A DNA stretch of 64,000 bases from Phaseolus vulgaris (taxonomy: Eukaryota; Streptophyta; Magnoliopsida; Fabales; Fabaceae). Location: contig NC_023756.2 of assembly GCF_000499845.2 (NCBI RefSeq), forward strand, positions 42,285,393-42,349,392, read 5' to 3'. The notes beneath the pieces are model-generated. The model did not search any database. It saw only the letters and a program-made list of their open reading frames with translations, and was not told the origin of the DNA. Below, piece after piece: positions 1-12,949 of this stretch (positions are counted from its first letter, which is position 1; the number at the start of each line of letters is the position of its first letter). The translations under genes and the position numbers were made by a program.

Positions 1-63
1 TATATAATTTATAAATACATAAAAGAGACAAGATGAAAAATATTAATATTCTCTTCAACTCAC

Positions 64-3000
64 CATGAACAAATGTAAAATCTTTTACATGCCTCATATC
101 CAAGTCACGGAGGTTTATCATATAAGATGACTCGATACGTGCAGCAACTGCTCCTGAAAATCCCAAGGCATCATCATCCCCAACTAAGCCAGAACCAGCC
201 TGACAAAAAAAATACAACAATTAAAAGACAATAAAAAATATAATTGATAAAGAAAATTTTCCAAAAGAAATAAACTGACAAAATGAATTACTATTGATTT
301 TAAATGTTAGGTGGATTACAGAATGCAACGCTGGGTTACAACAGATCATTTGCATCAGTTACTTAATTAAAATTATTAAACAAAAGGTCAAGCAACCTGG
401 TAATGTCCCTTAGATTGGATCCCATTCTTCTGCATTAATATGCACCTAGAATCATTTGCTAAGCAATACAACCAACTTATCTGAAAGAAGTAGAGTGGTT
501 GTGACACTATCCTAAAAATTAAGGCATTCTCTCTAACCAAAATCACCAAATCGCTTCTCAGATAGCATGCTGCAGTGGTACCTAGCTAGCTATTTAAATT
601 CCTAGTCCATTCAAAAGCACTAAAATGGGATGAGAACTTTATCCAAAAGACCTAAATCCTCTCTAGAAATCCAGTTTTCCTAATTATATTAAAAGTGAAA
701 TGTCCGCACAATAAATGTCTTACTGCTGCTATACAGATGTTTTAGTAAAAGAAAGATTTTTTAAGAACAAAGTAGAGACAGACATACAGGAGAATAAGAA
801 ACTCTTAAAAACTGTATAGTGATACAGTACAATGGGATATTATACAGAGACAACTGAATTACAGAAACCCAACCAGTGAAAAAAATTAGAAAAAGAAAGC
901 ATCCATAAAACTATCTAACCACCCGGACATGATTCAAGGGACATTCTTGTTGGAGATCTCACATCGACTAGAAATATGGTCAATTTATAGTATATAATCT
1001 AGTCCCACACTCAAGCCTAGTTCTTGAAGTGTGAGAGGGTGTGTTGGAAATTCTACGTCGACTAAAGATATGATCAAATTATACTACATGAGTGGGTGGA
1101 AACTCACCTTATATGCCCCAAGAGATTACCACCCATAGCAACTCCTAGATAGGTCAATCATCATTTAAGTGATTGAAATCCCACCAAATAGATGAAAACG
1201 GATAAAGACTGTTTAACCTCACTTTCTAGGAGTTAGTAAAGGTGTGGACCAAGAGATTCCACCCACAAGAACTCTTAGATAGGTCAATCAACATTTAAGT
1301 GATTGAAATCCCACCAATTAGACAAAAACAGATAAAGACTGTTTAACCCTGAAAGGTTGATCTGTAGCCCTGAAATGATTTCAAACAGCCTAAGATGGAA
1401 GGACAAATAAGAAAATAATTAACATTTGGTTATAATAACAGGACAGAATGATCAGAAAATTGAAAATGTGATACTAAAACACCCTCAGAGCCTATTCATG
1501 TAAAAAAAATTGAGGCACAAAACACAATGGAGGGAAACCTTAGTGTGGTTTGCAAATCCACAACAAAGCATTAGTATCAATCCTTTTATGTAACAGCAAT
1601 TCAAATGAAATACATTGCCTTGGATAGAAACTTGGACTTTCAAAACTGGTATACAAAAAAATATGTATCCCCTATTTGGAGAAAAGGTGAGGAATTTAAA
1701 ACAGAACCTGCAACAGCATGACTAGACACCCTGAAACTTGAAGCCAAATCCTACTTTCTAGTGCAGATGCATGAAAAAAAGAATTCACATTTATGGAACT
1801 AACGGATATTTCAAGGGAGTTCCCTTTAAAGACATGTACAGAGACTGGGCATGTTAGGCTGCACCTTCCATTTCTAGTGAACAATTATTGTTTTTAATAA
1901 ACAGGCATACAAAAATTAGTATATAATAGTGAACAATGATTGTTTTTAATAAACAGATATAAAAAAATAGTATATAATAAAGTATTTCAAATTCACAGGG
2001 CATAGAGGATAAACCTGAGTAGCCTTTAGTATTATCATTTGCAAATCATATATCAGAGTTCCACCACACCTGCCTTGAGGATCAACCTTTACCACCGGTC
2101 CTCTTGCAAATTGTTCTCTTCCTCTTTTCAGATGAAGCCACTCTGGACCCTCAAAACAATGTAAAGAACTAGGAGGTAGAAACAAGAGTTAAAGACAAGA
2201 CATAAACTAAATCCTTTACAGAAGAAGAGATATGAGTTTGATGTAAAATGACTTGACTTCTGATCCTCAACTGAGTACTGGCATGCTACAGGTCAATGAA
2301 CTAACTGTTTTATGTTATACTCAATACCCTGACCGTAAACAGCAAAATAGAAAGAAATAGCAAAGCAACAGCTTGCTTTATGCAAACCATGTACATCTAC
2401 CAAATTCAACCCCTCAAAAAGACTGTGGTAGACTAATATTACTGGCACTGCAGTCAAATGTCATCAATAGAAAAACATGTCTCTCTTTAGAACTTGAAGT
2501 AAAACAAACATAACAAAAGTACCCCAACCTAGATTGATTCAACCTAGTCTCCCACCCTACCATGTTGAACTAAAATGTTACTTGAGAATAATACAAAGGA
2601 ATTTCAAATTTAGAGTCTCTTTCCCTCCCTTAGAATCTCATATTTACAACTACTTTAGATAGACCAGATACAATATATACTTTAGATAAACCAAATACAA
2701 AGTATGAGAGGGAAGAGAGAAGAGAATCTCAAATGAAATAAATTATGTTTAAGACTATTTAATCTAACACTCCCCCAATACCTGGAGCATACAAATTGTA
2801 TGTGCCAAGCTTGAAACAGAGGTCCTCTCAAGGATTTTGTTAGTACATCTGCAAGCTGATATTTGATCTGACAATTTCAGTGCAAATTTCCTTGGACAAC
2901 AACTTTTCTCGAATAAAATGACAATCAATTTCAATGTTTAGTTCTCTCGTGGAACACTGGATTGGAAGCAATGGGAATAGCCGCTTGGTTATCACAATAA

Positions 3001-6000
3001 ATCTTCATTGGCTCAATCTCACAAAAATACAATTCTTGTAGGAACTGTTTTACCCATAAAAGCTCACGCGTGAGGGACGTCATTACTACTTTATACTCAA
3101 GCAGATGATCATGCAACAACATTTGTTTCTTGGCCTTCCAATAGAAAATATTTCCTCCAAGCAAAACACAATAACCTATGGTAGAACATCCATAGGAGAA
3201 CCAGCCCAATCAGCGTCACAATACCAAAAGATTGGATATTCCCTTTATCTTCATAAAGTAGTCCTTGTCTTGGAGGATTTTTGGGATATCTTGGAATACA
3301 AATGACAGCATTCTAGTGATCAATACAAGGATTTAGCATGAATTGACTGCAAAAGACAAATCTGGTCTAGTAATAGTGAGATAAATGAGTTTTCCAACCA
3401 GTCTTCTATGACTTTTTGGATTAGAGAAAAATTCTCCCTATTCTGCCATTAATTTCCACAAGACAATCTACTAGTTTGAAATCAATCATACCTATCTCGT
3501 TAAGGATGTCAAGAGCATATTTTGTTTCAAAGATTACAACTCTTTCCTTTGATTGGTCTACTTCTATGCCCAAAATATATTTGAGATTTCAAAGATCCTT
3601 GGTTCGAAAATGACTGCACAGGAGTTTCTTTAATTAAGAGATTTTAGCATCATCATTCCCTATGATTACTATATCATCAACATACACAATTAAGTACATA
3701 AATTTTCCAAGGAAAATGAGACAATAGAAAATATAGTGGTTTGCCTCATTGCGTTTCAGCACAAAGGATTGAACAATGTGGCTAAACTTTCAAAACCAAG
3801 CACGGAGAGACCCTTTGAAACCAATGTTGTCAAGATCGCGAGTTTATTCGCATATTCGCCCAAGTCAGCGAGTTTGGAAAGCCAACCGAGGTGACTCGAT
3901 CGGCGAAACCGGATCAGAGCGCAACGTTGCACAGCTCGGTGCATTGACAGAGGTTGTCGATTCTGGATCGTCACTCATGCACGGCCATTTTTGGCAAAAA
4001 AAATGGAACTTGGTTGCTCCAGTTAAAACCCACATGTCGTCGCTCATGCTCGCCACCGTTGTCAACGCCACCCTAACACTCGTCGTCCTCCCTCGCTGTT
4101 GTTGTCGTCACTTGCGCTCGCTCTCGCCGTCAATCGCCATCTCTTGCGCTCGTTGTTGGTCACCAATCACACCGTTGAGCCCACCTTGGTGTTCTCCTTT
4201 TTTAACACACACCGTTATTCTCTTTCTATTCTCCTCTTTTTTATTCCATCACAGTGCTTTTCTCTTTTTATTCTTGTTCTCTTTTTTTTTCCTTCACAAT
4301 GCTCTTCTCTTTTATTCTAGGTACATTTTATAATGGCTTCAACTAATTAGTTTATTTATTTATGAACATTTTATGAATTATGAACATTTTTCATTTGTGT
4401 TATATTATGTATTGAATATTATTTTTCATATGTTACTAAGTCTTACGAGGCGAGTTACAATCCTCGAGTTACGATCTTTTATCTTCTTTCCGATCCTCTT
4501 ACGATTTATGAGTTTGACAACATTACTTGAGACCATAAAGAGAGAGGCGCAACTTACAAACAAGACCAGATTCCGTCTAAGCAACAAACCCAAAGCGGTT
4601 GCTCCATGTACACTTTCTCTTCTAAATCCTCATGCAGAAAAGAATTTTTAATATCTAATTAATGAAGGGACCAATGACGAATGGCTGCCATGGCAAGGAA
4701 AAGTCAAATAGTCATTTTGGCCACTAAAGAAAAAGTATCAGTGTAGTCAAGGCCATAGATTTAAAAAAATTCTTTAGCCACAAGTCAAGCTTTAAAGCGA
4801 TCAACTTCACAATTAGGTCCAACTTTAATGGCATAGACCCAACAACAACCTATTGTTTTCTTCCCAAAAAAAGGAGGAACTAACTCTCGTGTTTTGTTAT
4901 GTTCAAGAGCTTGCATATCAGTAGTCATGGCTAGTCGCCACATAGTATGATCAAGTGTTTCTATCACATTTTTAGAAATAGTAATAGAAGAGACAAAAGA
5001 AATAAAGAAAAATAGGAAGCAAATAAAGAATGGTAGATAAGAAAATTATAAATAGGATATAGATACGGGTAGATCGAGTCTATTTGCAAATGGCAATGGA
5101 CCAACTTAAGTCATGATGATCAAGAGACGTGGTATTAGATGATGATTGAAAAGCACCTGCTGAAAAGGACTATTGGACTAGCCATTTGGTTCTTACATTG
5201 ATAGGTAATAAGAGGCGGTGACGATGGTTTAGGAGGATTTTATAGGGTATTCTAGATGTTGGAAGCAAAAGGAACGCAAAGCTCAACTAAGGGTATAAGA
5301 AGGACAAGTTGGAGAGAATTAGAATCTTGTGTTAAAGGAGGAAAGAAGGGAGTTGGTTCAGAAAAGGTGACATTGGCAAACATATAGTATTTATTGGTCT
5401 AAGGAGAGTAGCATCGATATCTTTTTGAAGTCGAGAATAGACCAAGAAGACACATTTGATGGCTTTAGCTGAGAGTTTATCTAAACTTGGGGACATATCA
5501 TGGACAAAACATACACAACCAAAAACACGTGGAGTGATATGAAACAGGGGTTTTTGGAAATAGAATGGAGTAGGGAACTTTATTATCAAGTGAAGAAGGT
5601 GTTCTATTAATGAGAAAACAAACAGCTAGGATACGAGAGGTTTCAACCAGATGTCTATTTTTCCTTTCTGCTATACCATTTTGCTAAGGTGCATGAGGGC
5701 AAGTAGATTGATGCAAAATGTCGTGTGAGCTTAAGAGTTTAGATAAATTAGAGAAAAAATATTCTTTGGGGATTATCCTTTCGTAAGACTTTGATTATTT
5801 TTCCAAATTGATTTATGACTTCATTAAGGAAAGCCATAAAATAAACAAAATTTCATGACGATCTTTCATTAGATAAATCCAACTACATTTAGAAAATTCA
5901 TCAATGAATGTAACAAAATATTTAAAACCAAAAGATGACACACGACTTGGCCCCCAAATGTTAGAGTGGATGATAGAAAAGGCAGAATTACATCTAGACT

Positions 6001-9000
6001 CACAAAATTTACGAAAAGAATACCTAACATGTTCTCCTAATTGACAGGATTCACATTCCAAAGTTTGGAGACTACTAAGTTTAGGAACCATTTTTTTTAT
6101 TTTTGTCAAATGAGGATAATGAGGATGTCTTATGCGTTCATGTACCAATTTAGGAGATACGGATGCAAAACAAGATACAGATGAACTAGTAACAAGGTAG
6201 TATAGGCCTCTAGATTCATGTCCTTTGCCAATCATCTGACGTACCACGTTCCTATATAACAAAAGAATTGGCATCAAAGGTTACTAAACAATCTAATGTT
6301 TTAGTTAATTGGTTTAAAGAAATGAGACTAAAGGGATGGACAAGTACAAAAAGAATATATTTTATGTTATGTTTAATTGTAAAGATGTTGGATAACATTC
6401 ACAAAACTATTTTGGGCCTTTTTTTCCAGAAGGAATTACTTGTTTTGAATGACTTGAGAGTACTCAAAATATTGAGTTTTACTGATAGCCAAAGTAGAGC
6501 ATAAAGCTGAAAAACAGTTTTCTTCCACTGTTGAATTTGATCTGAGTGGAATTGCACACCATCTTCTTCTAAATGATCATGGAAACCTTGGCCAAAGAAC
6601 CAAAATTCAACTGAAGCATACCAAGATAAATATTTTTTCCCATTTAACTTTTCAAAAGTTATGGAAGGAGTCCCGAAAAAAGAGGAAATAGTCCCTCGAG
6701 ACATGTTGAACAAGGTAGAGGCAAGAACATAGTCCAGTAATGCAACAGAGAAGAACAACAGCCAACCTAGGGTTTCTAGAGAGAGAAACCTAGGGTTTCA
6801 AGTGAGAGAAATTGTGGTCAACACTAGAAGACTCACCAAATGGTCCTTAAACAAAGGACTAAGGGCAAAAACGAGCTAATAATGCTCTGACGACTCAAAC
6901 CATGGTGATTCAGGAAAATTCCAACCATTGGAAGGTGGTGCGTGAGACACGTGCAAGGTCAGTGGCGGTGGTTGGACAACATGTGGTGGTGCATTGACCG
7001 GAATTTGGACGAGCGACCACCGAGGTTGGGTTGCACTCCTCAAGGTGCACCAAACCCAAGTGTTGAAGGACAACTCCGACATTGAACAGTGATCGTGTCA
7101 GACAAAGACATGTAGAGCAGATCCCGCTCTGTTACAAACTTGAGAATTATACAAAGGAATTTGAAATTTAGAGTGTGTCTTTCCCTCTCTTGGGATATCA
7201 TATTTACAACTACTTTAGATAAACCAAATACAATGTATGAGTGGGAAGAGAAGAGAATATGAAATGAAATAAATTCTATTTGAGACTATTTAATCTAATT
7301 TAATCTAACTTAATCTAATTGTCCACACATCCACATATAACATTCCAAATAGTGTACGATTTCTCTACAATTCAACTAAGTATCTAACCATTTTAATATC
7401 AATCAAGTAGCATAAAATGTGTATACTAAGAGTATAACAAAGAGTTGAATAAATCCATTTTCAACGAAACTCCCACCAAATTTTAAGGTTATTTTTTCCA
7501 CTAATGATCTTTTCATTTTTAGTTCACAGAAGTACAGAGCCAAATATCACACTAAAGAACATAATTTAATATAACAAAAGCATAATTTGTTCATAAGCTA
7601 ATTTAAACATATGCACTCACCTAGTTCGAAGTCCATGAATAGAATCATCATACTCGAGAACTGAAATTTTTGCATCTGCAAAAGTTAAGATGATAGAATC
7701 TCTCTTTCTAGAAGCATCACCACCTCCAATGCTCAACACAGCCATGGTTTCAACATTGCCATGCAACCTGAATCATATGTATAATAGCATTTGCCAGGTA
7801 AGATGCAAAAATCAATCAATAAATCCAATAGATTAAAGAAGTAAATAATCAAGGTCATGTCCAACATTCCCATAATCATCAAGGAAACCCATGCAAGGAT
7901 CACTAACTAAACTCCTTTCACCCAATCCACACAATACTTTATGAAAATAAAACAAAATAAATTTTCCAAACTTCAGATTCTAAATTCACATACAACTTGA
8001 GTCAGTCAGTAAAATTAACAGCTAAAAGAAGCAAAAGCAATCTACTCGATATCCTGACATCATCAAGGAAACCCACTTCTTACAACTAATGTATTTACAC
8101 AGCTCAATCCACAACATACCTATCAATTGCAAAACAATACTTAAAGAAAAAATAAATATCTACAAATTTAACATTTTATATTCCAACATAAGCAACACGG
8201 TTAGATTTACATTGCAGCATAAGATTCAACTCCATCAGTAAATTCAGCACACTGACAAAGCTGAACATTAACCCAGGCTACATCCACCATTAACCAAACA
8301 GAAACAATTATCACAAACTATATTGCCACTACTCGATCCACAATGTACGTATCAATTGTTATGAGAACTAGAAAAACACAAAAACATAAGCTCTTTTATT
8401 CACTTCCCTTTTATTTAATTACACAGGTGTACTCAGTGCTATCAATCAATGGCCTTGGCGGCACCATGGCAGAAAGCAGTGGTGGATTTTTTGCCGCCTG
8501 CCACAACATGGGGTTGGCAAATCAGGTTTTCTGTAGCATCACATCTTATACACAACCCAAACCAAACCCTAAATTAAAAAACCTAAGCTGCAGACCAAAA
8601 ATGCAGACATGCTCTGCTTCAGCTACCGTAGATGCTGCAGTGAGCCACTGGTGACATCGCCACAGCCTGTGGCCTGTTCCTTTGCCACATGTGACGTGTT
8701 CCACCATTATTGATCAACTGCAGCACGAACAAGTGAATACACATTCTCTATACTCATTCATTCTCTATAAAACTAAAACCCCTGAATATCTATTTTTCAG
8801 TGACCCAATGATAACGAATTAGAAATTTAGGATTTTTGTCCTATGTTTTGACATTATTTAGAGTCTTCAACTCAGTTTTGCTTTGATTTTATTGTTATTT
8901 GAATTTCTAGACTTGATGTTATTATTAATTGTATGGTTGTATTTCATTATGTTAGTGTTGCAATTATACTTCTGCATTTTTTATATATCAGTATGAATAT

Positions 9001-10469
9001 ATTGTATTTTCTTTTTGTCTGCAATGCTTCAACCATAATATGTTATGGCTCCAGATATATTTCTAGAAAGGATTTTTTATTTGCCAATATTTTCTGATAT
9101 CAATAACATTGTGGATGTACTTCTTTGGAGACAATCTAGTTTGCGCAGGGTTGAACACTAAATGTGAACATCTATCAAAAGCAATTCAAACCTTGGTCTG
9201 CCACGTCGCCCATACTAATCCCTTCCACAAGACCCAACCCATAAATTCCAGTAAATCCTCACAGCCTCCCCTCAACTCTACCAGTAAATTCAGCAAACTA
9301 ACAAAGATGAAAATAACCAAATCTACATCCCAACACCATTAACCAAGCACATACAATTACCATAGACTAAATCACCACTACTCAATCCACAATGTACCAT
9401 CAATTGCAAACAAAACAAGAACTAAAAATAGCTAAGAAACAAAAACAGTCTTCTGGACCACATTTTTTTTTTAATTTCACAAATGTATAGACAATCATAT
9501 TTCAGCACAGTCAGAAACCATATATGAGAAACCTCTCTCGATAGAAAATCAAACATTCGTTTGCCACATTGTCAGGAGGACTAACCCCTCCCATTAAATT
9601 CTACCAAAATCACACAACAATCACAGCTCTAATGTCTAGTTCAGATCATTTCCATGAAATTAATCGCTATTTTCTCTATTTCTTTAAAATAAGCTAATCC
9701 AATCACAATTTAGACTCCAGAACAAGTGACCAAACACTAAATGTGAGCAGCTCTTAACGACAACTGGAACCTTGTTAGTGTTCGCCACATTATAGAAATT
9801 AACCTTTTACGTTAGAATCAACCCAACCCTTATCGGCGCTAAACATTATAATTCCAGCAAGTCCATACAACTACCACAGCTCAAATGTCTAGTCCAGATC
9901 ATTTCAAGTACTCGCTATTTTCACTATTTCTTTAAACAAACTAATCTAATCACAATGCAGACTCCAGAACAAGTGAACAAACACTCAATGTGAGCACCTC
10001 TCTCAACGGGAATTAAAACCCCGTCAGCAAATCCACACGACTACCCTACACAGCTCAAAATGTGCGGTCTCGAGGAAATAATCGCTTATTATAATTTCTT
10101 CAAAATGAGCTAATCCAAGCACACAATTCAAATTCCAGAACAGATAAGTGGAAAGAGGCGAAACCTGTAGTGGCACACAAGCTCAAGAGAGGCTCCGTCG
10201 ATTCCATCGAGGAGAGTGCCGCGGCGGGGGTCGGCGGCCTTGGGCGGCTGGTCCTCCTGGATGCGGACGGTGTAGACTTCGAGGACGTTGGCGGCGGTGA
10301 CGACGAGGTTGGGGAGGGGGCCGACGCGGCGGGGGCGGGAGGGCCACTCGGCGTCTAGGTCTTCGGGCTGGAGAGGAACGGAATCGGCGCGTGAATGCGT
10401 GAGGAAGCCGGCTGCGCAGTTGTCGATTCCAGTGGAACACTGCATCATCTTGTACGCCGCGAAACTCAT
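64..10469 (-). CDS. CPSF160: CPSF160, cleavage and polyadenylation specificity factor subunit 1 (5' part, partial)
   Basis: This is the amino-terminal ~247 codons of the large CPSF subunit, a nuclear WD/beta-propeller scaffold of the complex that recognises AAUAAA and directs pre-mRNA 3'-end cleavage. I see four coding exons on the minus strand: 10165-10469, 7621-7767, 2015-2168 and 64-199. All have GT/AG borders and their phases join without a break. The start at 10469 opens MSFAAYKMMQ, the usual plant CPSF160 start. Further recognisable segments are GPLPNLVVTAANVLEVY (exon 1), DSIILTFADAKISVLEYDDS (exon 2), LHCFEGPEWLHLKRGRE with VKVDPQGRCGG (exon 3) and RIESSYMINLRDLDM (exon 4). Plant homologues are about 1450 residues, so roughly 1200 lie beyond position 1. 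Intron 2 is 5.45 kb because a copia element sits in it. Intron 3 carries TRIM-like and duplicated sequence. The identification is firm; expression is not shown. Confidence 0.95.
948..1110 (+). mobile_element. fragment of a TRIM-like short LTR retroelement
   Basis: A TGTTGGAGATC terminal-repeat start occurs at 948. A second start (TGTTGGAAATTC) occurs at 1042, directly after the purine-rich tract GAGAGGGTG, which is the expected order of primer tract and 3' terminal repeat. Both repeats are truncated. The same family is represented by the better-preserved element at 18529-18878. It lies in CPSF160 intron 3, antisense to the gene. Confidence 0.6.
1121..1348. repeat. direct duplication of a ~100-bp unit in CPSF160 intron 3
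   Basis: Two ~98-bp units (about 1121-1218 and 1251-1348) share long words such as TAGATAGGTCAATCA, TTTAAGTGATTGAAATCCC and ATAAAGACTGTTTAACC. About 32 bp of spacer separates them. They differ at only a few positions, so the duplication looks fairly recent. No coding content is visible. Confidence 0.8.
2576..2769 (-). repeat. 3' LTR of the copia element
   Basis: This 194-bp terminal repeat reads TGTTAGATTAAATAG to CTCAAGTAACA on the minus strand, giving TG...CA ends. It matches 7130-7312 over most of its length; an internal partial duplication of the ACTTTAGATARACCA segment makes this copy longer. The inner edge at 2769 touches the polypurine tract. Confidence 0.85.
3823..4524. mobile_element. 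702-bp TIR transposon nested in the copia RT region
   Basis: The ends form a perfect 11-bp inverted repeat: AATGTTGTCAA at 3823-3833 and TTGACAACATT at 4514-4524. The flanks TTTGAAACC (3814-3822) and CTTGAGACC (4526-4534) match at 7 of 9 positions. Both are copia coding sequence around the LYGLK...SPRAW region, so they look like an aged 8-9 bp target duplication, as for MULE or hAT elements. The left interior is GC-rich and CpG-rich, unlike the host copia. A 185-codon ORF (3776-4333, plus) crosses the left border and so is not taken as a gene. No transposase is present; it is non-autonomous. Confidence 0.8.
7130..7312 (-). repeat. 5' LTR of the copia element
   Basis: This is the partner of the repeat at 2576-2769, sharing words such as CATATTTACAACTACTTTAG and TTTAATCTAA. 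Its outer edge is blurred by a short TTTAATCTAA-type expansion (about 7288-7320), and no clear target-site duplication could be read. The outer limit is therefore uncertain by about 20 bp. Confidence 0.8.
8238..10145. repeat. diverged direct duplications filling CPSF160 intron 1
   Basis: Intron 1 contains related blocks. The stretch 8238-8395 resembles 9283-9450, with shared words AGTAAATTCAGCA, CATTAACCAA and ATCCACAATGTAC. A second motif, running from TCTAGTYCAGATCATTTC to GACTCCAGAACAAGTGA, occurs at about 9633-9730 and 9887-9977. A shorter third version at about 10060-10145 reaches almost to the splice donor of exon 1. The copies are diverged. A 103-codon ORF (8343-8654) lies inside but shows no recognisable protein. 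Confidence 0.65.
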
Positions 10470-10559
10470 GGTTGAAGGAGACGCGCGAAAACCTAATTCG
10501 GAAGTGAAACGGTTAAAGAGAAAAGGATTCGGTTATGTTGTGAGAGCTTAAACCCTCGA

Positions 10560-10568
10560 TTAGGGTTT
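10560..10568 (-). promoter_or_regulatory. telo-box upstream of CPSF160
   Basis: The minus strand reads AAACCCTAA about 90 bases upstream of the CPSF160 start, with further AAACCC-type words beside it. Telo-boxes are common near the start of plant genes for growth and RNA or protein synthesis. The role here is inferred from motif and position only. Confidence 0.45.
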
Positions 10569-10569
10569 G

Positions 10570-12949
10570 GGTTTGGCGGGACACAGTGTTTCTGCGTCCC
10601 CTGAGTCTGTGTCTGTCAGTGTAGTTCACTCTCCGCGGCGAGGGAAACAATTTGAGTTTGGAACAAATTAATAAATAAATAAATTTTAGTGACACTGTAT
10701 AATTATTAAGACATGTGTTTGTTTTAATTTTATTTTGTTGAATTAACATGTAATTGTAAATTTAAATTTATTTTATATAATTTATTTAATTTTATGTTAT
10801 TGTGTTATAATTTAATATATTGAGAAAACAAATGTAGTGTGAAAGAATAGAGGTTATAAAAACTAAAAAAATTGAATGAAAATCAAATTTGAGGGTTATT
10901 GTAAGAGATAAAGCAAAAGAAAATAGAAGAGTGATTTTACATTAGAGTATATTAAAAGGAATCTCATTTATATTATATTATTATTACTATTAATATTATT
11001 GAAATTTTGTGAAATTAAATGTTATCATCTGTATTATTTTCGTGAATAAATTGAAAAAAAAATATAGAATAATGTAATGTTTTACGACTGCTGGTAAATT
11101 TGAAAAGAGTTATTAAATAAAAATTCTAATTTAAACATGAGCTCAGATGAAGGAATTTTAAATTTACTTATTTTATAGTTGGATAGAATTAATTTTCATA
11201 AACTTATTTAAATTATTGAATGTATTAAAATAAATGTTTAAATAAAGCTTAATCGATCTGATATGTTTGATAGATAATTATACTCTGTAAATTTCATGTT
11301 TATTTATGGAAGAGCATTTGTCCACAAAAGTCATTCATTTACCTAAAAGGGTGAGGGATTGGTATTTTTGTTTTTTTATTTATTTATTTTGAATTCGAAC
11401 AAAAAATAAATCATCTATAAAATCTTATTAAAAACATAAAAAATATTTTGTCTTAACATGATATATATATATATATTATTAAAATATATCTTTTTTGTGG
11501 GTTTTTTCTTAAAATTGTGTAATTTATTTCATATTTCCTAAAATGGGTAAATTATTATTTTTATTTAAAAATTAGGTAAATCATGAGAGTTCGGAATAAT
11601 TTTAAAGAAATCGTTATCTATATTTACTGTTTTCAAAAAAAAAAAAAAATCGTATATGACAAATAGGAGTTTTGATTAAAGTTTGCACTAATAGCATTTT
11701 GTAAAGAAATTGTATTTGGTTCATACTATTATATTTAGCAGATAAAAAATATTTATGCTAAAATCATACATGTTAAAAATGATTTTGGTAAAATATTGCC
11801 TAATCAAATTCGTATTTGTAATGTAACTTCAGTTATATATCATATTGTATTGAACTTGTCTTTACCATTTACAACCTCAGTTTAATGTTTGTTTGTTTTT
11901 TGGAAGAAAATTTATTATTTTTTAAAAAAATAATAAAATAATTTAAGAAAGATTTTGTTGTGTTATTTTGATTGAAAATAATGTATGAAAATTAATAATG
12001 GTGATAAAATCTTAAATCTAATGCGCTAAAAATAAACCAGAAATCTAAAATTGAGAATAATAAGTAGTAAACCCTAAAATAAATAAAAAACTTAAATCAA
12101 TAAAGACACGTGTAACCGTAATCCTTAACCATAAAGTGTAAATTTGTAAACAATATATCAAAAAATCTATTAAAGTAAAAGATTTAAACTCATAATCCTC
12201 TATCCAAAATGATAAACCTATAAACCCTAAAATCACAACTAGCAAAGTTAAAGTCCACAATTATTTAACTAATGAGTGAAACAATACTCCATAATTTTTT
12301 GAAAATGTTGAAAAATGTTATGAAAAAATGTTTAATATGTAGTAAAATATTCTTTGTATTTATTTTGAGTGAGTTGTTAGTAATATATGTATATAATTCA
12401 CTAAATTAGTTTCGCTTTAACATAAAATAAAAAATTGTGAATTTAATTAAAGAAATTGTCATATAGAAAGTAGAAAAATATTACAAAAGTTTACAATTAG
12501 TCCTATTGTGTCATTTTTTCCTATAGTAAAAGTATTTATTTAGTTTAATTGAACGTGTTTCATCCATTTCATTATGTATACGGTTAATTATTGGTCAGCT
12601 TGATTCTTTACCGCACATGTGGGCCTCTGGGATCAAATTCGATCTCATATAACTAGACCTATAATCTTGATTTTTAATTGGAAGAAATTGAATTTCGTAA
12701 GCCTTGAAAATATAGTGCAAATTGTAGATAAGGTCAACGAATGTCATTAGTTATAAATTACATGTCGAACAAACAACAATCATATGAGTATAAGGAAGGT
12801 GGAGAGCTTGAAACTTCGTACAATCACACCACCAGTCATTTAGTCTTATTGTGTATGACATATGTGGGCGTTGTAGTTGGGGAATCAGTAGCTTTTGAAC
12901 ATCAAACTCTTAATTTTCTCTATTGTACCTCTAGACATGACACATAGCT
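10570..12949. other. gene-free AT-rich stretch
   Basis: I see no gene here. The stretch is AT-rich with homopolymer runs (A run at 11635-11649) and an (AT)n microsatellite near 11460-11478. It separates the CPSF160 promoter from the MULE relic. Confidence 0.6.

Larger units (their letters stand above)
2576..7312 (-). mobile_element. decayed Ty1/copia retrotransposon in CPSF160 intron 2
   Basis: A copia element lies in the same orientation as its host gene. It is bounded by related terminal repeats at 2576-2769 and about 7130-7312. Read on the minus strand the order is typical of copia: gag-like segment (6758-6399), GAG-pre-integrase with CESCQLGEH and the start of the integrase core (6277-5813), integrase remainder (5589-5332), reverse transcriptase (4967-4785, then YVDD encoded at 3684-3673) and RNase H with TIGYCVLLGGN and DNQAA (3209-2931). 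A purine tract (TTGGGGGAG on the minus strand) abuts the inner edge of the 3' LTR. A degenerate PBS (TTGTAACAGAGC, close to the initiator-Met type TGGTATCAGAGC) abuts the 5' LTR. Frameshifts and stops are frequent, so it is inactive. A separate TIR element splits the RT region. Confidence 0.9.

Noticed and set aside
3776..4333. 185-codon plus-strand ORF in the copia region
   Set aside because: It crosses the left border of the TIR element at 3823, is low-complexity (Phe/Leu-rich) at its end, and matches no family.
10170..10551. several ORFs on both strands over CPSF160 exon 1
   Set aside because: They are shadows of the GC-rich exon; only the minus-strand frame opening MSFAAYKMM matches CPSF160 and splices correctly.
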